Part shown: piece by piece, positions 46,608-56,048 of the stretch | How the letters are laid out: the number at the start of each line of letters is the position of its first letter | Numbering within the stretch: the first letter of the stretch is position 1 | Origin: Euzebya rosea | GTDB lineage: Bacteria; Actinomycetota; Nitriliruptoria; Euzebyales; Euzebyaceae | Direction of reading: 5' to 3' | DNA: 64,000 nt | Assembly (NCBI RefSeq): GCF_003073135.1 | Contig: NZ_PGDQ01000017.1 | Span: forward strand, 1-64,000 | The notes under the pieces: generated by a model | What the model was told of the DNA's origin: nothing | Database searches by the model: none | The model's input: only the letters and a program-made list of their open reading frames with translations | Made by a program: the position numbers and the translations under genes

Positions 46608-48194
46608 TCAGCCGGTCGGGCCGACGGCGACGACCTGCCCGGAGCGGGTGCCGACCCAGATGCGGCCGTCCCACACGGCGGGGGTGGACTCCACGCACCC
46701 GCCGATGGGCAGCGTCCACAGCGGCTCGGGGGTCACGTCGGGGTCGCCGGAGAGGTCGAAGGCGTGCAGGTTCCCGGCGCAGTCCCCCTGCACCAGCACG
46801 TCGTCGACGACGACCGGTGAGGACCACAGGTGGTCACCGAGGTCCAACGCCCAGCGCTGGGCCCCCGTCGTGCGGTCCAGGGCGAGCAGCAGCCCCGCCG
46901 TGGTCGGCACCAGCAGCAGGTCGTCGTGGATCGCCGGCGTGCCCCACACCCCGGCCACGTCGGGCCGTTCGGCGACCGCCGGGTCGTGGACGGCCCACAC
47001 CACGGGGTCCTCGGGGCGGGTCGGGTCGAGCTTGACGACCTGCCCGAGGGTGGCCGCTCGGTCGGTGTGGCGTTCCCACTCGGCGGCGGCGTAGAGCATC
47101 CCCTCCTCGTCGACGACGACCGAGGCGTCGGTGTCGTCGCCGATCCAGAACCGCAGCGTCCGCGCCGGGGGATCGGTGGAGGTGCCGTCGAGGATGTCGG
47201 CGACGTCCCAGCCCTGGATCAGCCCCCCGGAGTTGCCGAAGTAGACGATCCCGTCGTGCAGGGCGACCGAGGACTCGATGGAGACGTTGTTGCCGACGGC
47301 GGCCAGCAGCTCGTCGTCGAAGCCGGCCACGTCGGCGATGACCTCCGGGGTCATGGTGACGAGCCCGTCGGCGTCCAGCGCCCGGTTGAGGCGGACGACG
47401 AACAGGCGGCTGTTCTCCCCTCCCACGATCAGGTGGTCGTCGACGACGAGGCCGCTGCCGTCCCAGTCGTCGTTCCAGCGGGTCGGGCCGGTGGCGTCGG
47501 CGGCCGTCAGCGCCCACAGCTCGCGCGGTTCGGGACCGTCGATGGCGATGGCCCGGTAGCGCCCGTCACGCGACCCGGAGTAGACGATTGGGAACCCGTC
47601 GGGATCGACGGTGACCGACCCCTTGATGATGTCGCCGGTCGGGAACGGCGGGAGGATCGCCTCGCCGGTGTCGGCGTCGACGAAGTGCACGTTGCGGTCG
47701 TAGGCGCCGAAGACCAGCCAGGTGCGGTCGTCGCGTTCGACGACGGCCGGCTGGCCGGTCCAGCCCGTGCCGCACCAGGTCTTGGTCTCCTCCCCCACCG
47801 TGGAGTCCGCGCACATGGCGTGGCCGGGGTAGCGCCACTCGACATCGGGCGTCGTGCGCGGGACGGGGCCGGTGCCGTGGAAGGTCCGGTGGGCGTTGCC
47901 GCGGAAGGTCAGCAGGCCCGGGACCGCCTGCGCCTCCTCCACCGGGGTCGGGGTCGGGGTCGGGGCGAGCGTGGGTGTGGCGGTCGGCGACGCAGTCGGC
48001 GCCGGTGGTTGCGTCGGCGTGTGCGCTGGGTCCGCGGCGACGAGCAGCGGACCATCGATCGGCACCATCTCGGGCACCCGGTCCACGACCCCGGCGACCA
48101 GGTCCACCGACCCCACCTGTCGGACCAGCGCGGCCGTCAGGAAGGCCGCCAGCACGGCGGCCCACACCGTCCACTCCCTCGTCGACAGGACCAT
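46608..48194 (-). CDS. membrane-anchored PQQ-like beta-propeller protein
   Basis: A 528-residue protein with an N-terminal membrane anchor or signal (WTVWAAVLAAFLTAALV, about 8-24) and a Pro/Thr linker (TPTLAPTPTPTPV). A propeller follows with repeated blade motifs such as FVDADTGEAI, LLLALDRTTGAQRWALDLGD and GDCAGNLHAFDLSGD. It contains several cysteines (MCADSTVGEETKTWCGTG). It resembles outer-wall PQQ-repeat proteins without a clear enzymatic site. It faces the hydrolase stop convergently. Confidence 0.8.
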   Translation of the reverse strand: MVLSTREWTVWAAVLAAFLTAALVRQVGSVDLVAGVVDRVPEMVPIDGPLLVAADPAHTPTQPPAPTASPTATPTLAPTPTPTPVEEAQAVPGLLTFRGNAHRTFHGTGPVPRTTPDVEWRYPGHAMCADSTVGEETKTWCGTGWTGQPAVVERDDRTWLVFGAYDRNVHFVDADTGEAILPPFPTGDIIKGSVTVDPDGFPIVYSGSRDGRYRAIAIDGPEPRELWALTAADATGPTRWNDDWDGSGLVVDDHLIVGGENSRLFVVRLNRALDADGLVTMTPEVIADVAGFDDELLAAVGNNVSIESSVALHDGIVYFGNSGGLIQGWDVADILDGTSTDPPARTLRFWIGDDTDASVVVDEEGMLYAAAEWERHTDRAATLGQVVKLDPTRPEDPVVWAVHDPAVAERPDVAGVWGTPAIHDDLLLVPTTAGLLLALDRTTGAQRWALDLGDHLWSSPVVVDDVLVQGDCAGNLHAFDLSGDPDVTPEPLWTLPIGGCVESTPAVWDGRIWVGTRSGQVVAVGPTG

Positions 48195-48261
48195 CCGTCC
48201 ACAACGCTAGACCCTGGGTCCGCCTGCACCGGGCAAGCCGGACGACACACCTCGGACGTGC

Positions 48262-48296
48262 GTCGCCTCAGCGGCCCCCACCGCTGGCTGGGCGAC
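48262..48296 (-). terminator. hairpin between the methyltransferase and propeller genes
   Basis: GTCGCC (48262-48267) with GGCGAC (48291-48296) and CAGCGG (48269-48274) with CCGCTG (48281-48286) form a two-part stem. It lies after the methyltransferase stop (48302), and the flanking GTGTCGCCCA resembles the palindromic repeat at 23177. No T tract. Confidence 0.5.
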
Positions 48297-48301
48297 ACGC
48301 G

Positions 48302-49138
48302 TCAGGGGGTGAAGGTCGTGACGTCGACGGCGACGGTGACGGTGAGGGGGTCGGGCAGGCCGGCGATCCGCTCGGCGATCTCCTCGGGGGTCAGGTGGAA
48401 GGCGTTGGGCCCCATGGCCACGATCGACCGGGCCAGCCCGTGGTCGACGGTCACGCTGTCCCGGACCGGCGCGTGGCCTGCCAGCCGCAGGTCCGACAGG
48501 CCCGCCTCCAGCCGCTCGCGCTTGTCGGCGTCGACGGTCAGCAGGTCGAGGGGGCCGACCAGCTCGGCCAGGTGGTCGGGGGTCGGGGTGACGACGAGCA
48601 GCCGTCCGCCGGGGCGCAGCACCCGGGCGATCTCCGGGCCGTTGCGCGGCGCGAAGACGCACAGGACCACGTCGGCGACCCCGTCGCCCAGCGGCAGCTC
48701 GCCGGTCACGTCGGCCACCACGGCGAACACCCGGTCGTGGGCCCGGGCCGCACGTTTCCCGGCGGGCTTGGCGCTGTCGACGGCGATGCCGTGCCGAGCA
48801 GGGTCGGCGTCGACCACGGCGGCCAGGTGGTGCCCCGTCCCGGCCCCCAGGTCCACCACCATCCGCGCATCCGCGGGGACCGCCTCGACCAGCGCCCGGG
48901 TGATGGCCGACTGGACGCCGGCGTCCTGCACGACGGTGCGCGCGTCCAGCATGGCCGGCGTGTCGCCGGGGTGGCGGATCGCCCCGGACGACAGGGTCGC
49001 GTAGCCCTGCCTGGCGAGGTCGACGCGGTGGCCCTCGACGCATCCGAGGACCCGTCCGTCCAGCGCCAGGGCGCCGTGGCAGACGGGACAGCGGAGGGCG
49101 GCGATGGCCTCGGGGGTGGCGGTCACGTCGACCAGCAT
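48302..49138 (-). CDS. RlmA-like 23S rRNA (guanine-N1)-methyltransferase
   Basis: A 278-residue SAM-dependent methyltransferase. An N-terminal zinc finger reads LRCPVCHGAL and GCVEGHRVDLARQGYATL, the RlmA hallmark. The SAM motif is VVDLGAGTGHHLAAVV (about 93-108), with LCVFAPRNGPEIARVLRPGG as the motif IV region. RlmA enzymes methylate G745 or G748 of 23S rRNA, and the actinobacterial TlrB/RlmA-II type can give macrolide tolerance. Which base this one modifies is undecided. Confidence 0.85.
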   Translation of the reverse strand: MLVDVTATPEAIAALRCPVCHGALALDGRVLGCVEGHRVDLARQGYATLSSGAIRHPGDTPAMLDARTVVQDAGVQSAITRALVEAVPADARMVVDLGAGTGHHLAAVVDADPARHGIAVDSAKPAGKRAARAHDRVFAVVADVTGELPLGDGVADVVLCVFAPRNGPEIARVLRPGGRLLVVTPTPDHLAELVGPLDLLTVDADKRERLEAGLSDLRLAGHAPVRDSVTVDHGLARSIVAMGPNAFHLTPEEIAERIAGLPDPLTVTVAVDVTTFTP

Positions 49139-49186
49139 GCCCGCCCCCGGCGGCGGCTCGGGCGAGGGGGGATCAGGCAGTGGGTG

Positions 49187-49561
49187 TCAGGAGACCGGCT
49201 CGATCAGGCGGCCGATCGCGACGACCAGGGCCAGACCGCCCAGCACCGCGTGGGGAACGATCGGTTCGTTGCGCGGCCGGTGCACGGTGACCGCGGCCAG
49301 TCCCATGATCGTGGCAAGGCCGAGGGCCGCCACGGGGACGAAGTAGGCCGGCAGGCCGGTGGGACCGGGGAGGATCAACCCGAAGGCCCCGACGATCTCG
49401 GCGTAGCCGGCCATGCGCGCCCGGAAGATGCCGGTGTCGGCGACCCACCCCATCTGCTCGACCGCCAGCAGCCGTCCCGGCGGCAGGAGGCCCTTGACGG
49501 CGCCGGCCCCCAGGAAGACGGCGAACAGCAACCACTGGAGGATCCACAGAAAGGTGTCCAT
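49187..49561 (-). CDS. DoxX-family membrane protein
   Basis: A 124-residue protein with four hydrophobic segments (FLWILQWLLFAVFLGAGAVK, AGYAEIVGAFGLILPG, FVPVAALGLATIMGLAAVTV, HAVLGGLALVVAIG). GAGAVKGLLP and the GYAEIVGA motif are typical of DoxX. Members are linked to redox or oxidative stress; no specific reaction can be given. Confidence 0.82.
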   Translation of the reverse strand: MDTFLWILQWLLFAVFLGAGAVKGLLPPGRLLAVEQMGWVADTGIFRARMAGYAEIVGAFGLILPGPTGLPAYFVPVAALGLATIMGLAAVTVHRPRNEPIVPHAVLGGLALVVAIGRLIEPVS

Positions 49562-49621
49562 GCCGCCACTTCTACCCGGCGTCGCGGACGGGACACCCCC
49601 GTCCGTCCGTCCCGCCCGAGG

Positions 49622-50377
49622 TCAGTCCCTCGACTGCAGCTTGGCCAGCAGGCGGAGGATCTCCAGGTACAGCCACACGAGGGTGACCAGCAGCCCGAAC
49701 GCGGCATACCACTCGACCTTCGCCGGGGCCCCGCGGTTGGCGGCGTTCTCGATGAAGTCGAAGTCCAGGGCCAGGTTCAGGGCGGCCACGACGATGACCA
49801 CCGCGGAGATGCCGATCGACAGCAGGCTGTTGCCGTGCAGGAACCCGAAGTTGATGCCGAAGAAGCCCAGGACGAACGACAGCAGGTAGGTGACGAAGAT
49901 CGCGCCGGTGGCCGTGGCGACCACCATGCGGAACCGCTGGGTGACCCGGATGACACCGGTGCGGTACAGCGCCAGCATGACGGCAAGGACCACACCCGTG
50001 CCGACCGCGGCCTGCACGGCGATGCCCGGGTACGAGCGTTCGAACAGCAGCGACACGGCGCCGAGGACAACACCCTCGACCAGCGCGTACAGCGGTGCCG
50101 TGACGGGCGCCCATGCCGGCTTGAACGTGGTCGCGATCACCAGGGGCAGGCCGAGGATCACGCCGCCGATCACCGCGACGGTCAGCATCGAGTCGGGGAC
50201 CAGCAGGGCGGTGGCCAGCGCCGTGACGACGGCGATGGCCAGCAGGAGGGCGGTCTTGTAGATCGCCCCCTCGACGGTGAAGGCGTCGGTCCGGACGTAG
50301 GCGCCGGCGGTGGTCGCCCCCGGCTGCATCATCCGGTTGAACGCCGATTCCGACAGGGTGGGGTTCGAGGTGCGCAT
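49622..50377 (-). CDS. Bax inhibitor-1/YccA family membrane protein
   Basis: A 251-residue protein with seven hydrophobic segments after a soluble 35-residue head (NPTLSESAFNRMMQPG). FKPAWAPVTAPLYALVEGVVLG and the last segment with FDFIENAANRGAPAKVEWYAA (acidic pair in the pore region) are typical of the long actinobacterial BI-1 type. Members are pH-sensitive calcium leak channels in studied cases; transport here is unproven. Divergent from metG with about 70 bases between. Confidence 0.88.
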   Translation of the reverse strand: MRTSNPTLSESAFNRMMQPGATTAGAYVRTDAFTVEGAIYKTALLLAIAVVTALATALLVPDSMLTVAVIGGVILGLPLVIATTFKPAWAPVTAPLYALVEGVVLGAVSLLFERSYPGIAVQAAVGTGVVLAVMLALYRTGVIRVTQRFRMVVATATGAIFVTYLLSFVLGFFGINFGFLHGNSLLSIGISAVVIVVAALNLALDFDFIENAANRGAPAKVEWYAAFGLLVTLVWLYLEILRLLAKLQSRD

Positions 50378-50447
50378 CGACCCCCAATCTACTGACCTCC
50401 GACAGCCGTCGTCAGCGGAAAGCAGGCCCGGCTACCCTCATCGCACG

Positions 50448-52154
50448 ATGGCACGCCACCTCATCACCAGCGCCCTGCCGTACATCAACGGCGTCAAGCA
50501 CCTCGGCAACCTCGTCGGGTCGATGCTGCCCGCCGACGTCTACGCCAGGTACCTGCGGATGCAGGGTCACGAGGTACTGGCGATCTGCGCCACCGACGAG
50601 CACGGCACGCCGGCCGAGCTGGCCGCCGCGGAGGCCGGGCAGACCGTGCAGGAGTACTGCGACGAGCAGTACACGATCCAGCGTGACCTCGGCGAACGGT
50701 TCGGCCTGTCGTGGGACTGGTTCGGCCGCACCAGCCGTCCGCAGAACCACGAGCTGACCAACCACTTCGCCCGCAAGCTGGAGGAGCACGGCTACCTCGA
50801 GGAGCGGACGATCCAGCAGGTCTACTCCCCCAGCGAGGACCGGTTCCTGCCCGACCGCTACGTCACCGGCACCTGCCCCCACTGCGAGTTCGAACGTGCG
50901 CGTGGTGACCAGTGCGAGAACTGCGGCCGGCTGCTGGACCCCACCGACCTGATCGACCCCCGCTCCACCGTGACCGGCGCCACGGACCTGGAGATCCGCG
51001 AGTCCAAGAGCGTCTTCCTGCTGCAGACCAAGCTGGCCGACCGCGTCCGCGAGTGGATCGAGGCGCAGCAGCAGTGGCCGAACCTGCCCCGCTCGATCGC
51101 GCTGAAGTGGCTGGACGAGGGCCTGCAGGACCGTGACATCACCCGCGACCTGACGTGGGGCGTGCCGGTCGAGCGGCCCGGCATGGAGCACAAGGTCTGG
51201 TACGTCTGGTTCGACGCGCCGATCGGCTACATCGCCTCCACCAAGGAGTGGGCCGACACCGACCCGACGGGGCAGCGCGACTGGCGCAGCTGGTGGTACG
51301 ACTCCGACGACGTCACCTACACCGAGTTCATGGGCAAGGACAACGTCGCCTTCCACACCGTCAGCTTCCCGATCACGCTCATCGGGTCGGGCGAGCCGTG
51401 GCACAAGGTCGACTTCCTCAAGGCCTTCAACTGGCTGACCTACGAGGGCGGCAAGTTCTCGACCTCGCAGGGCATCGGCGTCTTCATGGACGACGCGCTG
51501 GAGCTGCTGCCGGCCGACACGTGGCGCTGGTACCTGATCGCCAACGCCCCGGAGTCCGACGACGCCTCGTTCACCTGGCCGCTGTTCCAGCAGGCCGTCA
51601 ACGGTGACCTCGGCGGCAAGCTCGGCAACTTCGTCAACCGGACGCTGTCGTTCACCCGCAAGCAGTACGGGGAGGAGGTCCCGGCGGGCGGCACCACCGG
51701 CGACGTCGAGGCGCAGCTGGCCGTCGACGTCCGGGCCAAGCTCGACGAGCTGGCCGGCCTGTACGAGGCGATGGAGTTCCGCAAGGTCGCCCGCGCCGTC
51801 CGTGAGCTGTGGACCCTCGGCGACGCCTACCTCGAGGCGCGCGAGCCGTGGCGGCTCCGCAAGGCCGAGCAGGCCCCGTGGGGCGACCAGACCGGCGACG
51901 AGGCGGCCCAGGCCGTCCTGCGCACGGCGATCAACCTGATCCCCGTCCTCGCGGCCGCCGCGGCCCCGATCATCCCGACCGCCGCTGCCACCGCCGCCGC
52001 GTCGGTCGGGGCCACCACCGACATCTGGCCGACCGTCGACCTGGAGGCCCTGCAGCCCGGCCACCCGTTCGACGTCCCGCCGATCCTGTTCGGCCGCATC
52101 GACGACGACATGGTCGAGGCGTGGAAGGCACGGTTCTCCGGAACCGACGCCTGA
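50448..52154 (+). CDS. metG: methionyl-tRNA synthetase
   Basis: A 568-residue class I synthetase charging tRNA-Met. ITSALPYINGVKHLGNLVGS has the HIGH motif as HLGN. A zinc knuckle CPHCEFERARGDQCENCG is at about 142-159, and the KMSKS loop reads GGKFSTSQGIGVF (KFSTS). The anticodon-binding helical domain includes FRKVARAVRELWTLGDAYLE. There is no C-terminal tRNA-binding (EMAP) domain. ATG 50448 was chosen because the upstream in-frame stretch overlaps the BI-1 start. Confidence 0.95.
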   Translation: MARHLITSALPYINGVKHLGNLVGSMLPADVYARYLRMQGHEVLAICATDEHGTPAELAAAEAGQTVQEYCDEQYTIQRDLGERFGLSWDWFGRTSRPQNHELTNHFARKLEEHGYLEERTIQQVYSPSEDRFLPDRYVTGTCPHCEFERARGDQCENCGRLLDPTDLIDPRSTVTGATDLEIRESKSVFLLQTKLADRVREWIEAQQQWPNLPRSIALKWLDEGLQDRDITRDLTWGVPVERPGMEHKVWYVWFDAPIGYIASTKEWADTDPTGQRDWRSWWYDSDDVTYTEFMGKDNVAFHTVSFPITLIGSGEPWHKVDFLKAFNWLTYEGGKFSTSQGIGVFMDDALELLPADTWRWYLIANAPESDDASFTWPLFQQAVNGDLGGKLGNFVNRTLSFTRKQYGEEVPAGGTTGDVEAQLAVDVRAKLDELAGLYEAMEFRKVARAVRELWTLGDAYLEAREPWRLRKAEQAPWGDQTGDEAAQAVLRTAINLIPVLAAAAAPIIPTAAATAAASVGATTDIWPTVDLEALQPGHPFDVPPILFGRIDDDMVEAWKARFSGTDA

Positions 52155-52196
52155 CGCGGGGCTGGCCGCCCCCGGGACCGAGGGACGCCCCCGGGC

Positions 52197-53039
52197 TCAG
52201 GTGGCCAGGTCGTAGATCCGGCGCTTCGGCAGGCCGGTCTCGGCGACGACCTGCTTGACGGCGTCCCGCGTGGAGGTGCCCGCGGCCGCCAGCTCGGCCA
52301 GGCGTGCGGACAGGGCCTCGTCGGTCCACGCCTCCACGACCGCCGGCGCCGGGCCGACGACGACGGTGACCTCACCACGCGGCGGTGTCGCCTCGGCGGC
52401 CTCGGCCAGCTCGGCGAGGGGCCCGCGCTGCACCTCCTCGTACAGCTTGGTCAGCTCGCGGGTCACCGCCGCGGGCCGGTCGGCCCCGAACGCCTCGGCC
52501 ATCGCCTGCAGGTCGGCGGCCGCCCGGTGGGGGGCGACGTAGAAGACCAGCGTGCGATCGTCGGCCGCGACGGCCTCCAGGCGGGCCCGACGAGGGCCGG
52601 ACTTGCGCGGCAGGAACCCCTCGAAGGCGAACCGGTCGGTCGGCAGTCCGCTGATGACGAGGGCGTGGATGACGGCGGCCGGACCGGGCACGGCGGTGAC
52701 GGTCAGGCCGGCGTCGGCGACAGCCTTGACCAGCGCATACCCCGGGTCGCTGATGCCCGGCGTCCCGGCGTCGCTGACCAGCGCCACCGTCTGGCCGTCG
52801 CGGATCCGCTGGACCACCCCGCGGGCCCGTTCGACCTCGTTGTGGTCGTGCACGGCGAGCATCTGCCCCTCGATCCCGGCGTGGTGCAGCAGCTTGCCGG
52901 TGCGCCGCGTGTCCTCGCAGGCGATGAGGTCGGCCGACCGCAGGGTCTGGACCGCCCGCGGGGACAGGTCGTCGAGGTTCCCGATCGGTGTGGCGACGAG
53001 GACCAGATGGCCATGCGGGCGTTCGCGGAGGGAGTTCAC
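52197..53039 (-). CDS. rsmI: 16S rRNA (cytidine1402-2'-O)-methyltransferase
   Basis: A 280-residue tetrapyrrole-methylase-fold enzyme. HLVLVATPIGNLDDLSPRAV, ACEDTRRTGKLLHH, LVSDAGTPGISDPGYAL and AVPGPAAVIHALVISGLPTD are the diagnostic motifs. A winged C-terminal segment (STRDAVKQVVAETGLPKRRI) completes it. GTG at 53039 is chosen, six bases after a GATAGT -10-like box, so it may be leaderless; ATG at 53096 would overlap the presumed promoter. Divergent from pmt, as in mycobacteria. Confidence 0.93.
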   Translation of the reverse strand: MNSLRERPHGHLVLVATPIGNLDDLSPRAVQTLRSADLIACEDTRRTGKLLHHAGIEGQMLAVHDHNEVERARGVVQRIRDGQTVALVSDAGTPGISDPGYALVKAVADAGLTVTAVPGPAAVIHALVISGLPTDRFAFEGFLPRKSGPRRARLEAVAADDRTLVFYVAPHRAAADLQAMAEAFGADRPAAVTRELTKLYEEVQRGPLAELAEAAEATPPRGEVTVVVGPAPAVVEAWTDEALSARLAELAAAGTSTRDAVKQVVAETGLPKRRIYDLAT

Positions 53040-53102
53040 GCGCACTATCGTCGCGGCACGAACGGTGCCCGTCACCAAGGCGGTACGGTTCGCCATCGCC
53101 GA

Positions 53103-54770
53103 ATGACCGCATCACTCGACACGCGCGACGACGCCACCGCAGACGAGACCCCGTCAGCACACAGGGGCCCGTCGTGGCGCGACCGGACGTCATCGCAGTG
53201 GCTGTGGGCCGTCGTGCTGCCCCTCGTCGTGGTGACGCTGGCCGGGGCCGTCCGCTTCCACCAGCTCGGCCAGCCGGAGCGCTGCTACTTCGACGAGACG
53301 TACTACTACTACGACGCACGGGACTACCTGGCGGTCGGCACCGAGACGTCCTTCGCCGTCCACCCCCCGGTCGGCAAGTGGCTGATCGCGGTCGGGGTGG
53401 CCACCTTCGGGGTGGAGGAGGGTTCGCCGATCGACGCCGCGGTCACCGAGGAACCCGACGGCTGCGTGGTCCGCGAGGGCGAGGAGGACAACCCGGCCGC
53501 CCGTGCTCGCGAAGCGGAGGAGGCGTTCGCCCGTCGCGTCATGTCGGCGCTGTTCGGCACGGGAGCGGTCGCCGTCGCCTACTTCGTGGGCCTGCGGCTG
53601 TTCCGTCGCCGGTCCACGGCGCTGCTCGGGGCCACGCTGCTGGCCGTCGACGGGCTGGCCGTCACGATGTCGCGCATCTCGATGCTGGACATCTTCCTGC
53701 AGTTCTTCGTGCTGCTGGGCGTCCTGGCCCTGCTGATCGACCGGGACCGGCTGTGGGACGGCGCCCCTGACTTCGTGCCCGACGACCCGCCGGACGTGCC
53801 GCCCGACCGCGACCGCAAGTGGCTGTGGGCTGCCGGGCTGTTCCTGGGGCTCGCCGTCGCCACGAAGTGGTCGGGGCTGGCCCCGCTGGGTCTGGCCTGG
53901 GCGTTCGTCGCGTTCAGCGAGCTGGCGTGGCGTCGACGGTGGACCGGGTCGCCGTGGCCGGACCTGGTGCGGGGCGTGTCCCGCGCGATCCTCGCGCTGG
54001 TCCTGGTCCCCATCGTGGTGTACCTCACCTCCTACGCGGGGTGGTTCGCCAACTTCGAGGACACCCGCAAGGCGGACCGCTGCAACCTCGCGGCGACCGC
54101 CGAGGAGCAGGCTGGACCCGACGACGCCACCGTCCCCGTGCTGCCCGGCGACGCGACCGAACCCGGATGCGAGGGGTTCCTCGAGTCCTTCGAGCAGATC
54201 ACGGGGGGCTGGTGGGAGGAGCAGGGTGAGATCTTCCGATTCCACCGCGACCTGGAGGCCGAACACCCCTACCGTGCGCCGGCGACGACCTGGCCGCTGA
54301 TGACCCGCCCGGTCGCCTACTACTACGAGTCCTGCTCGGCGGACCGCGAGCCCGGCACGGAGTGCGCCGTCGCCGAGGGCAACGTGGCGGAGGTGCTCGG
54401 CATGGGCAACCCCGCGACGTGGTGGCCGGCGCTGCTCGGCTACCCGGTCCTGCTGTGGTTCGCCTTCGCCCGGCGCCGCTGGGAAGCCCTCGTCATCGCG
54501 CTGTTCCTGTTCGGCCAGTCCGTGCCGTACCTGCTGTCCCCCCGCCCGGTCTTCCTGTTCTACCTGACCCCGGTCGTGCCGTTCGTCGCGCTGTCGCTCG
54601 CCTACCTCGCCGACCGCGCCCTGGACAGCCGATCGGCCCGCTGGGTTCCGGCGGCCATGACGATCGTGGCGCTGGTCGGCTTCGCGTACTGGTCCCCCCT
54701 GTTCCTTGGCCTGGAGATCCCCCGGGGTCTCTGGGACGCGCTGATCTGGGTTCGCCCCGGCTGGATCTGA
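53103..54770 (+). CDS. dolichyl-phosphate-mannose-protein mannosyltransferase (Pmt)
   Basis: A 555-residue GT-C family glycosyltransferase with about ten membrane segments. The essential acidic pair is in CYFDETYYYYDARDYL (about 60-75), directly after the first membrane helix, and HPPVGKWLIAVGV follows. It transfers mannose from polyprenyl-phosphate-mannose to Ser/Thr of exported proteins at the membrane. A long soluble loop (about 305-440) holds six cysteines (CNLAAT, GCEGF, SCSADREPGTEC). Adjacent to rsmI as in mycobacteria. Start ATG 53103. Confidence 0.92.
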   Translation: MTASLDTRDDATADETPSAHRGPSWRDRTSSQWLWAVVLPLVVVTLAGAVRFHQLGQPERCYFDETYYYYDARDYLAVGTETSFAVHPPVGKWLIAVGVATFGVEEGSPIDAAVTEEPDGCVVREGEEDNPAARAREAEEAFARRVMSALFGTGAVAVAYFVGLRLFRRRSTALLGATLLAVDGLAVTMSRISMLDIFLQFFVLLGVLALLIDRDRLWDGAPDFVPDDPPDVPPDRDRKWLWAAGLFLGLAVATKWSGLAPLGLAWAFVAFSELAWRRRWTGSPWPDLVRGVSRAILALVLVPIVVYLTSYAGWFANFEDTRKADRCNLAATAEEQAGPDDATVPVLPGDATEPGCEGFLESFEQITGGWWEEQGEIFRFHRDLEAEHPYRAPATTWPLMTRPVAYYYESCSADREPGTECAVAEGNVAEVLGMGNPATWWPALLGYPVLLWFAFARRRWEALVIALFLFGQSVPYLLSPRPVFLFYLTPVVPFVALSLAYLADRALDSRSARWVPAAMTIVALVGFAYWSPLFLGLEIPRGLWDALIWVRPGWI

Positions 54771-54783
54771 TGGAGAGGCTTCG

Positions 54784-55113
54784 ATGAACGACGGGTGGGT
54801 GACGGTGGACGTGTTCCCCCACCGTGGGCTGGCCGAGGTCGCGGCCAGCGCACTGCGCGCAGAAGGCATGTTGTACCGGCTGATCGCAGACGACCTCGGC
54901 GGCACCACCGGACTGCCCCTCGGCGGCGCCTACCAGGGGGTCGAGGTGCAGGTCCTGGAGTCCGACGCCGAGCGCGCCGCCTCGATCCTGCAGGTGGAGA
55001 AGCGGTCGAGCTCGCGCGGGTGGGATCCGACCCAGCTGACGTGGCAGCGGGTGGTCGCCACCGTGCTGCTGCTGGCCCTGCTCGCCGCTGCCGTCCTGAC
55101 CCAGATCACCTGA
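54784..55113 (+). CDS. DUF2007-like small protein with C-terminal membrane helix
   Basis: A 109-residue protein 13 bases after pmt. The first 70 residues match the DUF2007 plan: VTVDVFPHRGLAEVAASALR, then AYQGVEVQVLESDAERAASI. DUF2007 is a PII-like fold of unknown function. The C-terminus has one membrane segment (VVATVLLLALLAAAVLTQI). The spacing suggests co-transcription with pmt, and AGAGGC precedes the start. Confidence 0.75.
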   Translation: MNDGWVTVDVFPHRGLAEVAASALRAEGMLYRLIADDLGGTTGLPLGGAYQGVEVQVLESDAERAASILQVEKRSSSRGWDPTQLTWQRVVATVLLLALLAAAVLTQIT

Positions 55114-55125
55114 GCCGCCGCCCGG

Positions 55126-55947
55126 CTACCCGAGCACCCGCTCGATGACCTTCGCGACGCCGTCGTCGTCGTTGGAGTCCGTGACCTCGTCGGCGACCTC
55201 ACGGACCAGCTCGTGGGCGTTGGCGACCGCCACCCCGTGGCCGGCCCACTCGATCATCGGCAGGTCGTTGGGCATGTCCCCGAACGCCAGCACGTCCTCG
55301 GCGCCCAGGCCGTGGTCCTCGGCGAACCGGTGCAGGGCGGCAGCCTTGGTCACCGCGGGTGCGGACACCTCCAGCAGGCCGACGCTCGACCACGTGACCG
55401 TCGCCAGCTCGCCCACCTCCGCGATGGCCCGTTGCGCCAGCTCGTCCAGCGCCAGCCGGTCACGCGCCTGGGCACGGGCCAGCACCTTCACGACGGGTCG
55501 GACGAACAGGTCGTCGACGTGCGCCACGTCCTGGGCGGCCCCGCGGGCAAGCTCCGAGGACCGGGTGCCGCGCGGGTAGGACGCCTCGTGGGCGAACCCG
55601 TCGGCCCACTCGACCCCGAACACGAGCGTGTCGTCCATGGCACGCAACCGGTTCAGCACCTCCAGGCCGAGCCCATCCGGGAAGGCGTCGACGCGGACGA
55701 TCTCCTCGGTGTGCAGGTCCATGACGATGCCGCCGTTGGCGCAGATCGCCAGCCCGCGGTGGGCGACCTGCTCGGTGATCGGCCGCAGCCAGCGCGGCGG
55801 CCGACCGGTGACCAGGACGAACAGCCGCCCCGAGTCCTCGACGTCGGCGATCGCACGGCGGGCACGGTCGCTGACCGTCCCGTCGCTGCGCAGGAGGGTC
55901 CCGTCGATGTCGGTGGCGATCAGCTGGCAGGGTTGCGTCGTGGTCAT
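55126..55947 (-). CDS. Cof-type HAD phosphatase
   Basis: A 273-residue HAD hydrolase of the Cof (IIB) subgroup. Motif I IATDIDGTLLRSDG holds the nucleophile Asp, motif II is VLVTGRPPRW, motif III Lys lies in AVTKAAALHRFAE, and motif IV GDMPNDLPMIEWAGHGVAVAN. The cap domain lies between about 85 and 190. Substrates are usually sugar phosphates or nucleotides. ATG 55947; the ribosome binding site is weak, so it may be leaderless. Confidence 0.9.
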   Translation of the reverse strand: MTTTQPCQLIATDIDGTLLRSDGTVSDRARRAIADVEDSGRLFVLVTGRPPRWLRPITEQVAHRGLAICANGGIVMDLHTEEIVRVDAFPDGLGLEVLNRLRAMDDTLVFGVEWADGFAHEASYPRGTRSSELARGAAQDVAHVDDLFVRPVVKVLARAQARDRLALDELAQRAIAEVGELATVTWSSVGLLEVSAPAVTKAAALHRFAEDHGLGAEDVLAFGDMPNDLPMIEWAGHGVAVANAHELVREVADEVTDSNDDDGVAKVIERVLG

Positions 55948-56048
55948 CCGGTGGCCGAGCGTAGCCGCGGTGCGTGGACCACTCCCGACGCCACCCGTAG
56001 GGGTCTTCCCCGATGGTGGCGCGCTGCCGCGGTGGCAGGCTGGCGCCC